Part shown: positions 1 to 7,811 of the stretch, one piece after another
Position numbering within the stretch: the first letter of the stretch is position 1
Layout: the number at the start of each line of letters is the position of its first letter
Origin: Streptomyces humidus
GTDB taxonomy: Bacteria > Actinomycetota > Actinomycetes > Streptomycetales > Streptomycetaceae
Assembly (NCBI RefSeq): GCF_014649655.1
Contig: NZ_BMTL01000040.1
Location: 32,738 to 82,501 of the forward strand
Direction: 5' to 3'
Length of the DNA: 49,764 bases
Notes under the pieces: model-generated
What the model saw: the letters and a program-made list of their open reading frames with translations, nothing else
The model's database searches: none
Told to the model about the DNA's origin: nothing
Made by a program: the position numbers and the translations under genes

Positions 1-108
1 CGTTCCCCGGACGCGGCCCGTTCCCCGGACGCGGCCCGTTCCCCGGACGCGGCCCGTTCCCCGGACGCGGCCCGTTCCCCGGACGCGGCCCGTTCCCCGG
101 ACGCGGCC
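1..108. repeat. 18-bp tandem repeat, six perfect copies
   Basis: The unit CGTTCCCCGGACGCGGCC occurs six times head to tail, then decays into partial copies up to about position 150. The unit is six codons long and would read Arg-Ser-Pro-Asp-Ala-Ala on the + strand, but no start codon or ribosome binding site is visible, so I read it as a non-coding minisatellite. The window begins inside the array, so its true length is unknown. An 8-bp inverted repeat (TCGTGCGA-c-TCGCACGA, 160-176) follows and could belong to the end of an upstream transcript. Confidence 0.9.
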
Positions 109-207
109 CGTTCCCGGGCGGGACGTTGTCCGTTCCCCGGACGTCGCTCGTCCCGGTCGTCGTGCGACTCGCACGAGCACGGAGCCGGCGGCTGTCGGGC
201 CGACGGC

Positions 208-219
208 GAGAGCGCTCTC
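208..219. promoter_or_regulatory. Probable LacI-family operator upstream of the regulator gene
   Basis: GAGAGCGCTCTC is a perfect 12-bp palindrome with the central AGCGCT typical of LacI/CebR-type operators in Streptomyces. It lies about 58 bases before the GTG start of the LacI-family gene. A -10-like TATCCT (241-246) follows, which places the palindrome near the -35 position, consistent with autorepression. The site is read directly from the sequence; the binding partner is inferred. Confidence 0.65.
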
Positions 220-277
220 ACCGTGACCGCCTCGCGGGGCTATCCTGATCCGCAGCCGGCCCAGGAGGAGTCCCGAA

Positions 278-1306
278 GTGACCGAGACAGCGCCGCGTCC
301 CACGCTGGAGGCCGTGGCAGCCCGGGCCGGGGTCTCCCGGGCGACCGTGTCGCGGGTCGTCAACGGCGGGGACGGTGTGCGCGAACCGCTCGTCGCGCGA
401 GTGCGGCAGGCCGTGGACGAACTCGGATACGTGCCCAACCAGGCCGCGCGCAGCCTTGTCACCCGACGGCACGACGCGGTCGCCGTCATCATCGCCGAAC
501 CGGAGACCCGGGTCTTCGCCGATCCCTTCTTCGCTCTCCAGCTGCGCGGCATCAGCAAGGAACTGACGGCTCAGGACAACCAGTTGGTGCTGCTGCTCAC
601 CGAGGGCCGCGACGACCACGCCCGCGTCGCCCGCTACCTCGCCGGCGGCCATGTCGACGGGGCGCTGGTCTTCTCGCTGCACCTCGACGACCCGCTGCCC
701 GGCCTGATCCAGGGCGCGGGCGTGCCGACCGTGTTCGGGGGGCGTCCCGGCTGGAGCGACGGCACCCGGGACGTCGTCTACGTCGACAGCGACAACCGCG
801 GCGGCGCCCGCGAGGCCGTGCGCCTCCTGACCGGTCTCGGCCGCACCCGTATCGCCCACATCAGCGGCCCCCTCGACCAGACCTCGGCGGCGGACCGGCT
901 CGACGGATACCGGCAGGTGGTGGGCGACACCGGGCCGCATCTCGTCGTCGAGAGCGACTTCACCCCCGGCGGCGGCGAGCGCGCCATGCGCGAACTGCTG
1001 GACCGCTGCCCCGACGTCGACGCGGTGTTCGCCGCCAACGACCTCACCGCCTCGGGCGTGCTGCGCGTGCTGCGCGAACACGGGCGGCGCGTGCCCGAGG
1101 ACGTCGCGGTGGTGGGGTTCGACGACATGCTGCCCGTCGCCGAGCAGACCGATCCGCCGCTGACGACGGTCCGCCAGGACATCGAGGAGATGGGCCGGAT
1201 CATGGCCCGTCTTCTGCTGCGCCGTCTCGACCGGCGCGGGGCCGGCGAGGAACAGGGCGGCGGGGTCGTGCTGCCCACCACGCTGGTGCGCCGGGCGTCG
1301 GCGTAG
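278..1306 (+). CDS. LacI-family transcriptional regulator
   Basis: A 342-residue protein, the normal size for LacI/GalR repressors. The N-terminus (about residues 8-60) is the LacI helix-turn-helix and hinge: LEAVAARAGVSRATVSRVVN, then YVPNQAARSL. The rest is a periplasmic-binding-protein-like sensor domain with the family signatures FAANDLTASG and VAVVGFDDM. Such proteins repress sugar uptake or glycosidase genes and are released by a mono- or oligosaccharide. GTG at 278 is chosen because GGAGGAG sits 7 bases upstream. The sugar is not identifiable, since the operon it may control lies outside the window. The operator resembles CebR-type sites, but I do not assign it to CebR. Confidence 0.93.
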   Translation: MTETAPRPTLEAVAARAGVSRATVSRVVNGGDGVREPLVARVRQAVDELGYVPNQAARSLVTRRHDAVAVIIAEPETRVFADPFFALQLRGISKELTAQDNQLVLLLTEGRDDHARVARYLAGGHVDGALVFSLHLDDPLPGLIQGAGVPTVFGGRPGWSDGTRDVVYVDSDNRGGAREAVRLLTGLGRTRIAHISGPLDQTSAADRLDGYRQVVGDTGPHLVVESDFTPGGGERAMRELLDRCPDVDAVFAANDLTASGVLRVLREHGRRVPEDVAVVGFDDMLPVAEQTDPPLTTVRQDIEEMGRIMARLLLRRLDRRGAGEEQGGGVVLPTTLVRRASA

Positions 1307-1325
1307 ATCCGTGCGGCCTCAGGGA

Positions 1326-1349
1326 CCTGCCCCGGCCGGCCGGGGCAGG
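1326..1349. terminator. Bidirectional terminator-like palindrome
   Basis: A perfect 24-bp palindrome (CCTGCCCCGGCC and its reverse complement, no loop) lies between the convergent LacI-family and VOC genes, whose stop codons are only 44 bases apart. It lacks a U-tract, as is common for Streptomyces terminators. Confidence 0.65.
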
Positions 1350-1350
1350 C

Positions 1351-2142
1351 TCACTGCTCCCGGGGCGCGCTCTTGATCACGGCGAAACGGGCGCCGTAGG
1401 GGTCGGCGAGCCGGGCGACGCGGCCGACTCCTTCGAGGTTCGTGGCGGGCATCCGCACACCGGCGCCCAGCTCCTCGGCCCTGGCGACCGCCGCGTCCAC
1501 GTCGGCGGCCTCGAAATAGGGCAGCCAGTACGCCTGCGACCCGGCCTCGGTGGGGTCGTCGGACAGCGGGACGATGCCGCCGAACATCGCGTCCTCGTCG
1601 GCGCCGGCCGGGTTGACGCAGGTGTACGTGCCACCGGGGAAGGGAACCGCGTAGGTCTCCAGGCCCAGCGTCGCGTGGTAGAAGGCGGCAGCCGCGGCGA
1701 TGTCCGGCGTGTAGAGCTCGACCCAGCACAGCGAGCCGGGCTCGTTCGCCACGTCCACGCCCTTGGTCCGGCCCGGCTGCCAGAGGCCGAACGGCACTCC
1801 CGCCTGGTCGGCGAGGATCGCCATGGTGCCTTCGCCCATCACGTCCATCGGCGCGAGGGTCACTCTGCCGTGCGCCTGCTCGGCGGCCTCCGCCGTCGCC
1901 CGGGCGTCCGCCGTCGCGAAGTACACCGTCCACGACGGCGGGCCCTGTTCCGGTGTGGTCTGCATGCCGCCCGCCACGGTCTTCCCGTCCAGCTGGAAGT
2001 AGCCGTAGCCGCCGGCCTCGGGCCCCGCCGACCGGAAGCTCCAGCCGAACAGAGCGCCGTAGAAGGCGGTGGCGCCGTCGATGTCGGGCGTGCCGACGTC
2101 GATCCAGTTCGGGGCGCCGTCGACGAAACGGGTGGTGAGCAT
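1351..2142 (-). CDS. VOC family protein (two glyoxalase/bleomycin-resistance-like domains)
   Basis: About 263 residues with two tandem VOC folds. The first begins APNWIDVGTPDIDGATAFYG; the second begins GSLCWVELYTPDIAAAAAFY. This is the arrangement of the actinobacterial CFP32-like hydroxylase or glyoxalase-related proteins. Members bind a metal and small molecules, but the substrate is unknown. The ATG at 2142 is preferred over the adjacent ATG at 2145 because AGGAGG then lies 6 rather than 3 bases upstream; they differ by one Met. It is convergent with the LacI-family gene and monocistronic as far as can be seen. Confidence 0.88.
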   Translation of the reverse strand: MLTTRFVDGAPNWIDVGTPDIDGATAFYGALFGWSFRSAGPEAGGYGYFQLDGKTVAGGMQTTPEQGPPSWTVYFATADARATAEAAEQAHGRVTLAPMDVMGEGTMAILADQAGVPFGLWQPGRTKGVDVANEPGSLCWVELYTPDIAAAAAFYHATLGLETYAVPFPGGTYTCVNPAGADEDAMFGGIVPLSDDPTEAGSQAYWLPYFEAADVDAAVARAEELGAGVRMPATNLEGVGRVARLADPYGARFAVIKSAPREQ

Positions 2143-2568
2143 CATCGCCCTCCTCGCAGGGGTCCCGTCCAGTGCACTGCCGAGTCTGGCACCGACCACT
2201 GACAACCGCTGCCGGAGCGGGGCCACGGAGTCGGACGGTCCCACGGACACCGGCGGTCCCAAGGAGCCGGAAGGTCCCACGGACACCGGCGGCCGTATGG
2301 ACGCGGACGGCCCAAGGGCGGGGAGGGCCGGACGGACTGTCGGCGCAGGCGCAGCCGCGGGCGGTCGTCGTAGGCCCGCGCGCGCCGCCGTGCGTCGCGG
2401 CGGTCGCCCGGGCCATCATCGAGGCGGCGGGTCTTCCCGGCATCAGGGCATCGGGAATCGGGGTCTTGGGGCATCGGGCATTCGGACGGACCGGGTCCGG
2501 GCCCGGCAGCGGCGTGCGTATATCCGGCGTTGATCGAACGTTTTGCGCCGCCGGGCACGATCTTCGCC
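2143..2568. other. Intergenic region with a 20-bp direct repeat
   Basis: This divergent gap between the VOC gene and the WhiB-like gene holds no convincing gene. Two perfect 20-bp copies beginning GGTCCCACGGACACC lie at 2237-2256 and 2273-2292, a 36-bp period, with a degenerate third partner nearby. No clear promoter hexamers for the WhiB-like gene could be picked out. Confidence 0.7.
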
Positions 2569-2814
2569 ATGTACACCGACACGATTCCCACCCCCGACCT
2601 CACCTGGCAGCGGGAAGCGCTGTGCGCACAGACCGGGGCGGAGTTCTTCTTCCCCGAGCCCGGCAGTTCGGTGCGGGAGGCCAAGCGCATCTGCGGCATG
2701 TGCGAGATGCGCCCCGCCTGCCTCGACTACGCCCTGGCCCACGACGAACGCTTCGGCGTCTGGGGCGGCCTCTCCGAGAAGGAGCGTCTGGAGATCAGGC
2801 GCACGGCGCACTGA
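2569..2814 (+). CDS. WhiB-like iron-sulfur regulator
   Basis: An 81-residue Wbl protein. The four cluster ligands are C19, C42, C45 and C51, in the order C-x22-C-x2-C-x5-C, and are followed by the family turn FGVWGGLSEKER and a short basic tail. Wbl proteins bind a 4Fe-4S cluster and act with the principal sigma factor in development, redox or stress control. It is closer to WhiB itself in its core (WQREALCAQ, EAKR, DERFG) than to WblA or WblE. ATG 2569 is chosen because the protein then starts just before the conserved Trp-Gln-Arg segment; a TTG at 2530 would add 13 residues. No good Shine-Dalgarno sequence precedes either. Which Wbl paralogue it is remains uncertain. Confidence 0.92.
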   Translation: MYTDTIPTPDLTWQREALCAQTGAEFFFPEPGSSVREAKRICGMCEMRPACLDYALAHDERFGVWGGLSEKERLEIRRTAH

Positions 2815-3153
2815 ACGGGCAGGTCACCCCGGCCGGACCGGTGGGGCGGACCTGTGAGCCGGGTCGGTGGGTCGGACCGGGCGGGGCCCACGGAGATCCC
2901 GGGATCCGGGCGACCGCGTCGCGGGGGCGCGGTCGAGGATTTCGGGCCGGGCGTGCGGACAGGGCGCGCGAAGGCACGCGCCCGCCCGGCGGATCGACAC
3001 CGTTCCCGGCGCGTGGGCTTCGCTCCCACCCGGCGCGTGGCGCCGGTCGCCTGCCCGGGGCCGACCGGCGCCACGCCCCTGACGACGCGAACGGCCCGCA
3101 CGGGGGAGGCGTTTCCCCTGTGCGAGCCGTCGGAGCGAGCGTGGCGGAGCCGG
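2815..3153. other. Intergenic region, nothing recognised
   Basis: A 339-base GC-rich stretch between the convergent WhiB-like and desaturase genes. I see no ORF with a start, ribosome binding site and codon bias that looks real, and no strong terminator hairpin. Confidence 0.6.
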
Positions 3154-4128
3154 TCAGCCCGCGGCGCGTGCCGCCATGCGGGCCTTGCGGGCGGCCAGCT
3201 TCTCGTCGAACTTCAGCGCCTCGGCGTCCAGCCCGCCCATGTACAGGCCGATCTCCTCCTGCGCCTTCAGGCCCTCCGGACCGAGGCCGTCGATCTCCAT
3301 GACCTTGAGGAACCGCAGCACCGGCTGGATGACGTCGTCGTGGTGGATGCGCAGGTTGTAGACCTCGCCGATGGCCATCTGCGCGGCGAACCGCTCGAAG
3401 CCGGGCATGCCGTGACCGGGCATGCGGAAGTTGACCAGCACGTCGCGCACGGCCTGCATGGTCATGTCCGGGGCGAGCTCGAACGCGGCCTTCAGGAGGT
3501 TGCGGTAGAAGACCATGTGCAGGTTCTCGTCGGTCGCGATGCGTGCCAGCATGCGGTCGCAGACCGGGTCGCCGGACTGGTGGCCGGTGTTGCGGTGCGA
3601 GACGCGGGTCGCCAGCTCCTGGAAGGCGACATAGGCGACCGAGTGGAGCATCGAGTGCCGGTTGTCGGACTCGAAGCCCTCGCTCATGTGGGACATGCGG
3701 AACTGCTCGAGCTTGTCCGGGTCCACCGCGCGCGAGGCGAGCAGGTAGTCGCGCATCACGATGCCGTGCCGGCCCTCCTCGGCCGTCCAGCGGTGCACCC
3801 AGGTGCCCCAGGCGCCGTCCCGGCCGAAGAGCGAGGCGATCTCGTGGTGGTAGCTGGGCAGGTTGTCCTCGGTGAGCAGGTTCACGACCAGCGCGATCCG
3901 GCCGATCTCGGTGACCTTGGACTGCCCCTTCTCCCAGGCCTCGCCGTCCTCGAAGAGGCCGGGGAAGTTGCGGCCGTCGCTCCAGGGCACGTACTCGTGG
4001 GGCATCCAGTCCTTGGTGACCTTCAGATGCCGGTTGAGTTCGGTCTCGACCACTTCCTCCAGCGCGTACAGCAGCTTGGCGTCGGTCCAGACGGCGGGGC
4101 TGCCGAGGTGAGGGGAGGCGATCGTCAC
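3154..4128 (-). CDS. Acyl-ACP desaturase (ferritin-like di-iron)
   Basis: A 324-residue type 2 fatty acid desaturase, which introduces a double bond into acyl-ACP using O2 and reduced ferredoxin. Di-iron ligand motifs are visible: E87 region (LLTEDNLPSYHHE), EEGRH at 117-121, and DENLH at 200-204. Length matches the actinobacterial DesA group. GTG at 4128 is chosen because GGAG lies 5 bases upstream and the protein then starts just before the conserved SPHLGSPAVWTD segment. Expression is probably controlled by a repressor at the palindrome array at 4185-4228. Its likely role is membrane fluidity; the double-bond position cannot be read from the sequence. Confidence 0.93.
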   Translation of the reverse strand: MTIASPHLGSPAVWTDAKLLYALEEVVETELNRHLKVTKDWMPHEYVPWSDGRNFPGLFEDGEAWEKGQSKVTEIGRIALVVNLLTEDNLPSYHHEIASLFGRDGAWGTWVHRWTAEEGRHGIVMRDYLLASRAVDPDKLEQFRMSHMSEGFESDNRHSMLHSVAYVAFQELATRVSHRNTGHQSGDPVCDRMLARIATDENLHMVFYRNLLKAAFELAPDMTMQAVRDVLVNFRMPGHGMPGFERFAAQMAIGEVYNLRIHHDDVIQPVLRFLKVMEIDGLGPEGLKAQEEIGLYMGGLDAEALKFDEKLAARKARMAARAAG

Positions 4129-4184
4129 GAGAACTCCAGGGGACGTGAAGCGGAGCGGAACACTCCGGCGAGCGGGGCCGGAAC

Positions 4185-4228
4185 TTACGGGATCGTAGGC
4201 TACGTCACCGTAGGTTACGAAACCGTAA
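4185..4228. promoter_or_regulatory. Three phased palindromic operators at the desaturase promoter
   Basis: Three 14-bp palindromes of the form YTACG-N4-CGTAR lie at 4185-4198 (TTACG-GGAT-CGTAG), 4200-4213 (CTACG-TCAC-CGTAG) and 4215-4228 (TTACG-AAAC-CGTAA). Their centres are exactly 15 bp apart. They sit 57-100 bases upstream of the desaturase start, where a promoter must lie. The shape suits a TetR-family dimer binding cooperatively. No TetR gene adjoins, so the regulator acts from elsewhere. Confidence 0.75.
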
Positions 4229-4355
4229 GTTAAGGGCGCTGTAAACATCGCTGATCAGCAGCAGTACGCCGGGCGATTCGACTCCTGCTCGGCCCCACCC
4301 GAACAGCTCCGGGAACCGCAGGTCCCAAGGTTGAACGGGTGATGCGATCCCGGGG

Positions 4356-5132
4356 TCAGACGTACAGATCACGCAACCGGACCGAGAGGCACGTCACACA
4401 TCCCTCGAGCTTCTCGAACTCGCCGATGTCGACCACGACGGGCTCGTGACCGAGATCGGCGAGCAACTCGGCCGTCTTCGGCGCGCTCGCCGCCATGAGC
4501 AGCCGCGGGCCGCCGAGGAGCACCACGTGCGAGCCGGACTCCTCGGGCACCGAGAGGAACCTGGGGAACAGCGACGGGCGGTCCAGGTGGGGGATGTGGC
4601 CGATCACCGTTCCGTCCGGCAGCGCCGTGACCGCCGACTTCAGATGCAGCACCTTGCTCACCGGCACGGCCACGACCCGCGCCCCCAGCGGTTCGAAGGC
4701 GGCCCGCACCTGCTGGACGCCGACCGCGTTGGTCCGCCCGCCCCGGCCGACGTGGATCGTGTCGCCCACCTTGAGGACGTCGCCGCCGTCCAGCGTGCCC
4801 GGCTCCCAGATCCAGTTCACCGAGCAGCCCAGGCGCGCCACGGCCTCCTCCACCCCGAGGGTCTCGTCCCGCCGGGACTCGGCCCCGGAGCGCGCGATCA
4901 GGGCGACGTTCTTGTACATCACCACCGTGTCCTCGACGAACACGGAGTCCGGGCAGTCGTCGGCGGGGTCGACCTCGACGGTCTCCCAGCCGTGCGTGCG
5001 CAGCGCCTCGGCGTAGGCCTCCCACTGCCGCAGGGCGAGCTCCACGTCGACCTTCTCCCGCTCGACATGCGTGACCAGGCCTTCGGCGAGGCGTGGGCTG
5101 GGGCGGCGGATGAGGGCCTTCTTGCTGGGCAC
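4356..5132 (-). CDS. Dimethylarginine dimethylaminohydrolase (DDAH) family amidinohydrolase
   Basis: A 258-residue protein of the DDAH branch of the guanidino-group-modifying superfamily, which hydrolyses NG,NG-dimethylarginine to citrulline and dimethylamine. Visible landmarks are DSVFVEDT, EPGTLDGGDVL, HLKSAVT (catalytic His) and the C-terminal CVTCLS, whose second Cys (C248) matches the family nucleophile. GTG at 5132 is preferred: GGAG lies 8 bases upstream and the product then starts PSKKALIRRPSPRLAEG, the usual N-terminus. Upstream ATGs would add about 34 residues without homology. It follows the ABC-F gene by 138 bases on the same strand. An arginine-deiminase-like activity on another guanidine cannot be excluded. 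Confidence 0.9.
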   Translation of the reverse strand: MPSKKALIRRPSPRLAEGLVTHVEREKVDVELALRQWEAYAEALRTHGWETVEVDPADDCPDSVFVEDTVVMYKNVALIARSGAESRRDETLGVEEAVARLGCSVNWIWEPGTLDGGDVLKVGDTIHVGRGGRTNAVGVQQVRAAFEPLGARVVAVPVSKVLHLKSAVTALPDGTVIGHIPHLDRPSLFPRFLSVPEESGSHVVLLGGPRLLMAASAPKTAELLADLGHEPVVVDIGEFEKLEGCVTCLSVRLRDLYV

Positions 5133-5270
5133 GTCCAGGTCTCCGAATCGGGTGGCGCGACCGGCGCCTCGGACGCGGCGCCGGTCAGCCATCATGCAGC
5201 GCGGGACCACCAGGACAAAACCCCGCAGTAACAATGTGGCCCTCCTGAGACCCGCGCGGAGCGCAAAGGC

Positions 5271-6893
5271 CTACACCGGGCCCGACACCTCCTCGGCCGT
5301 CGTCTCCCGCAGTTCCCCGTCCAGCAGCAGCCACCGGGTGATGCCGATGGACTCCAGGAACGGCAGATCGTGACTGGCCACGATCAACGCCCCCTCGTAG
5401 GACTCCAGAGCCGTGGTGAGCTGACGCACGCTCGCCATGTCGAGGTTGTTGGTGGGCTCGTCCAGCAGCAGCAGCTGCGGCGCGGGCTCGGCCAGCATCA
5501 GGGCCGCCAGGGTCGCCCGGAAGCGTTCCCCGCCGGACAGCGTCGCCGCCTTCCGGTCGGCGCGGGCGCCCCGGAACAGGAAGCGGGCCAGCCGGGCCCG
5601 CACCCGGTTGCCGGTGGCTCCCGGCGCGAGGCGGGCCACGTTCTCGGCGACGGTGAGCTCGTCGTCGAGGATGTCGAGACGCTGGGGCAGGAAACGCAGC
5701 GGCACGCGCGCGTTCGCCTCGCCCGCCTCCGGCGCCAGCTCACCGGCGATCGTGCGCAGCAGTGTCGTCTTGCCCGCGCCGTTGCGCCCGACCAGGGCGA
5801 CCCGCTCGGGGCCGCGCAGGTCGAAACCACCGGCCACGCGCGCGCCGTACGCGAGCCGCAGGTCCATCAGGGTGAGGACCTCGCGCCCCGGCGGCACCGC
5901 CGTGTGGGGGAGGTCGACGCGGATCTCGTCGTCGTCCCGTACGGCCTCGGCCGCTTCGTCGAGCCGTTCCCTGGCCTCGGCGAGTCTTTCCTCGTGCATG
6001 ATGCGGAGCTTGCCCGCGGACTCCTGCGCCGCGCGCATGCGTGCCCCCATGACGATCTTCGGCTCGCGTTTCTGCTCGTACATCTTCTGCCCGTACCGCC
6101 TGCGGCGGGCCAGCCTGACCCGGGCGTCGGACAGTTCGCGCTTCTGCTTGCGCAGGTCGGCCTCCGCCACGCGCACCATGCGCTCGGCGGCGTCCTGCTC
6201 GGTGGCCAGCGCCTCCTCGTACGCCGAGAAACCGCCGCCGTACCAGGTGACCTTCCCGGAGCGCAGGTCGGCGATCTGGTCGACGAGGTCGAGCAGCTCC
6301 CGGTCGTGGCTGACCACGACCAGGACGCCGGGCCAGGCCGAGACGGCCGCGTACAGCCGCCGTCTCGCGTACAGGTCGAGGTTGTTGGTCGGCTCGTCCA
6401 GCAGCAGGACGTCCGGCCGGCGCAGCAGCAGGGCGGCCAGCCGCAGCAGGACGGACTCGCCGCCCGACACCTCGCCGACGGTGCGGTCGAGGTCGACGTG
6501 ACCGAGTCCGAGTTCGCCGAGGGCGGCCAGGGCGCGCTCCTCGACGTCCCAGTCGTCGCCGACGGTCGCGAAACGCTCCTCGGACACGTCACCGGCCTCG
6601 ATGGCGTGCAGGGCGGCGCGCTGCGCGGCGATGCCGAGGACGGCGTCCACCCTCAGGGAGGTGTCCAGGGTGACGTTCTGCGGGAGATGGCCGACCTCGC
6701 CGGCGACGCGCACCGTGCCGTCGGCGGGGGCGAGCTCTGCGGCGATCAGCTTCAGCAGGGTCGACTTGCCGGAGCCGTTGACGCCGACCAGTCCGGTGCG
6801 TCCGGGGCCGAAGGCGATGTCGAGTCCCTTGAAGACGGGGGTGCCGTCCGGCCAGGAGAAGGCGAGGGAGGTACAGGTGACGGAATGAGTCAA
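5271..6893 (-). CDS. ABC-F family ATPase (ribosome-associated)
   Basis: A 540-residue protein with two ABC domains and no membrane segments. Domain 1 has Walker A GVNGSGKST, signature VSGGE and Walker B LLLDEPTNNLDL. Domain 2 has GRNGAGKTT, LSGGE and LLLDEPTNNLDM. A basic linker rich in Arg/Lys and coiled-coil (about 230-330) joins them. ABC-F proteins bind the ribosomal E site and either protect against antibiotics or relieve stalled translation. The start is TTG at 6893, with a weak GAGG 7 bases upstream, giving MTHSVTCTSLAF. It has a consensus promoter and a leader of about 225 bases, suggesting attenuation. Its drug or stalling specificity is unknown. Confidence 0.92.
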   Translation of the reverse strand: MTHSVTCTSLAFSWPDGTPVFKGLDIAFGPGRTGLVGVNGSGKSTLLKLIAAELAPADGTVRVAGEVGHLPQNVTLDTSLRVDAVLGIAAQRAALHAIEAGDVSEERFATVGDDWDVEERALAALGELGLGHVDLDRTVGEVSGGESVLLRLAALLLRRPDVLLLDEPTNNLDLYARRRLYAAVSAWPGVLVVVSHDRELLDLVDQIADLRSGKVTWYGGGFSAYEEALATEQDAAERMVRVAEADLRKQKRELSDARVRLARRRRYGQKMYEQKREPKIVMGARMRAAQESAGKLRIMHEERLAEARERLDEAAEAVRDDDEIRVDLPHTAVPPGREVLTLMDLRLAYGARVAGGFDLRGPERVALVGRNGAGKTTLLRTIAGELAPEAGEANARVPLRFLPQRLDILDDELTVAENVARLAPGATGNRVRARLARFLFRGARADRKAATLSGGERFRATLAALMLAEPAPQLLLLDEPTNNLDMASVRQLTTALESYEGALIVASHDLPFLESIGITRWLLLDGELRETTAEEVSGPV

Positions 6894-7127
6894 AGCGGGC
6901 CTCGTCGGGTGCGTGTGCGGTCAGGGCAACGCGTGTCGAGACACCGGGAAGCGGCGACCACCGCCGGGGCGGGGGAACGCGGAGGACAGCAGGAGGATCC
7001 CGCTCCGCAGGGACGGCTCGCAGGCCGAGGTCGCACGCGGCGCGCACACTCCAGACGTGTGGCGCGGTGTCTCAGGACCTCAGAGGAGCAACGTCCTTCT
7101 CCGATCGACGGCAACAGAACCGTTCAC

Positions 7128-7156
7128 ACCGTAGGAGGGCTCGAGAGAGCCGTCAA
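7128..7156 (-). promoter_or_regulatory. Consensus promoter for the ABC-F gene
   Basis: Read on the minus strand, TTGACG (7156-7151), a 17-base spacer and TACGGT (7133-7128) form a near-ideal housekeeping promoter. The transcript would start near 7120, leaving a leader of about 225 bases before the TTG start. The leader contains the small perfect hairpin GTGTC-TC-GACAC and several GC-rich stems. Confidence 0.6.
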
Positions 7157-7171
7157 AGGATTAAAAACGGA

Positions 7172-7588
7172 TCAGCAGGCGTCGCGCATCAGTTCCGCCA
7201 GGTCGTGGTCGAGGTCGAGCTGCCGGTACTCGGTGCCGGTGGGCACCAGCTCGCCCGCGGCCTCCAGGAAGCGGCGGATGTCGGCGGAGTGCACGTGCAC
7301 GACGGCGGTGCCCTCGGGCGCGTGGAACTCCAGCACCGTGCGGTCGTACCCGTAGGGGCGTACCCGGACGTCGCCGTGGCCCTCGGCGTCGTGCAGGCCG
7401 GCCGAGAGGAGTTCACGGGCGAAGGTCCAGCAGACCTCGACGCCCTCCAGGGTGGCCGGAGCGGGGAACGTCATCCGGACGGCGAAGGGATCCTGGCGGT
7501 CGTAGTGCAAGGTGGCGGGGATGCTCTGCATGCGTGGCGCGGCGGCGACCAGGCGGGCCTCGACGGGCTGCTCGATGACGGTGGACAA
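7172..7588 (-). CDS. ssgD: SsgA-like sporulation protein, SsgD type
   Basis: A 138-residue SsgA-like protein (SALP), a family found in sporulating actinomycetes that acts in septum placement and cell-wall remodelling. The core PATLHYDRQDPFAVRMTF, VCWTFARELL, GHGDVRVRPYGYDRTV and LDLDHDLAELM is plainly SALP. The N-terminus STVIEQPVEARLVAAAPRM and the end ELMRDAC match what I remember of SsgD rather than SsgB or SsgG. The start is TTG at 7588, with GGGAG 7 bases upstream. SsgD has been linked to the lateral cell wall in S. coelicolor. The paralogue name rests on memory. Confidence 0.88.
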   Translation of the reverse strand: MSTVIEQPVEARLVAAAPRMQSIPATLHYDRQDPFAVRMTFPAPATLEGVEVCWTFARELLSAGLHDAEGHGDVRVRPYGYDRTVLEFHAPEGTAVVHVHSADIRRFLEAAGELVPTGTEYRQLDLDHDLAELMRDAC

Positions 7589-7811
7589 CGCCTTGCTCCC
7601 TCGTGACGGCGGGACGGACTTCCGGGCGGTGCGTCCGGACACTGGAAGAGACGCCTGAACCGGCCTATCCGTGCACACGCATTTCTAGTGACCTCGGTCA
7701 CCGCCTTTCATGCACGCGAGTGACTCACCACTCTTCTCGTGCCCTGGGAGGCGGCTGAGGCGATCGCGGCATCTGGACGCCGGTGAAAGCCGTGGGCTAG
7801 CTTCCCCCGCC

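Noticed and set aside
223..2202. A 659-codon open frame covering the LacI-family gene and the VOC region
   Set aside because: It is a product of GC-rich codon bias: out of frame with the well-supported LacI-family gene, Arg/Ala/Pro-rich and without any domain.
6890..7114. 74-codon ORF in the ABC-F leader ending in a TTGA overlap with the ABC-F start
   Set aside because: It starts at TTG without a ribosome binding site, is Arg/Cys/Pro-rich and lacks codon bias, so I do not believe it is translated.
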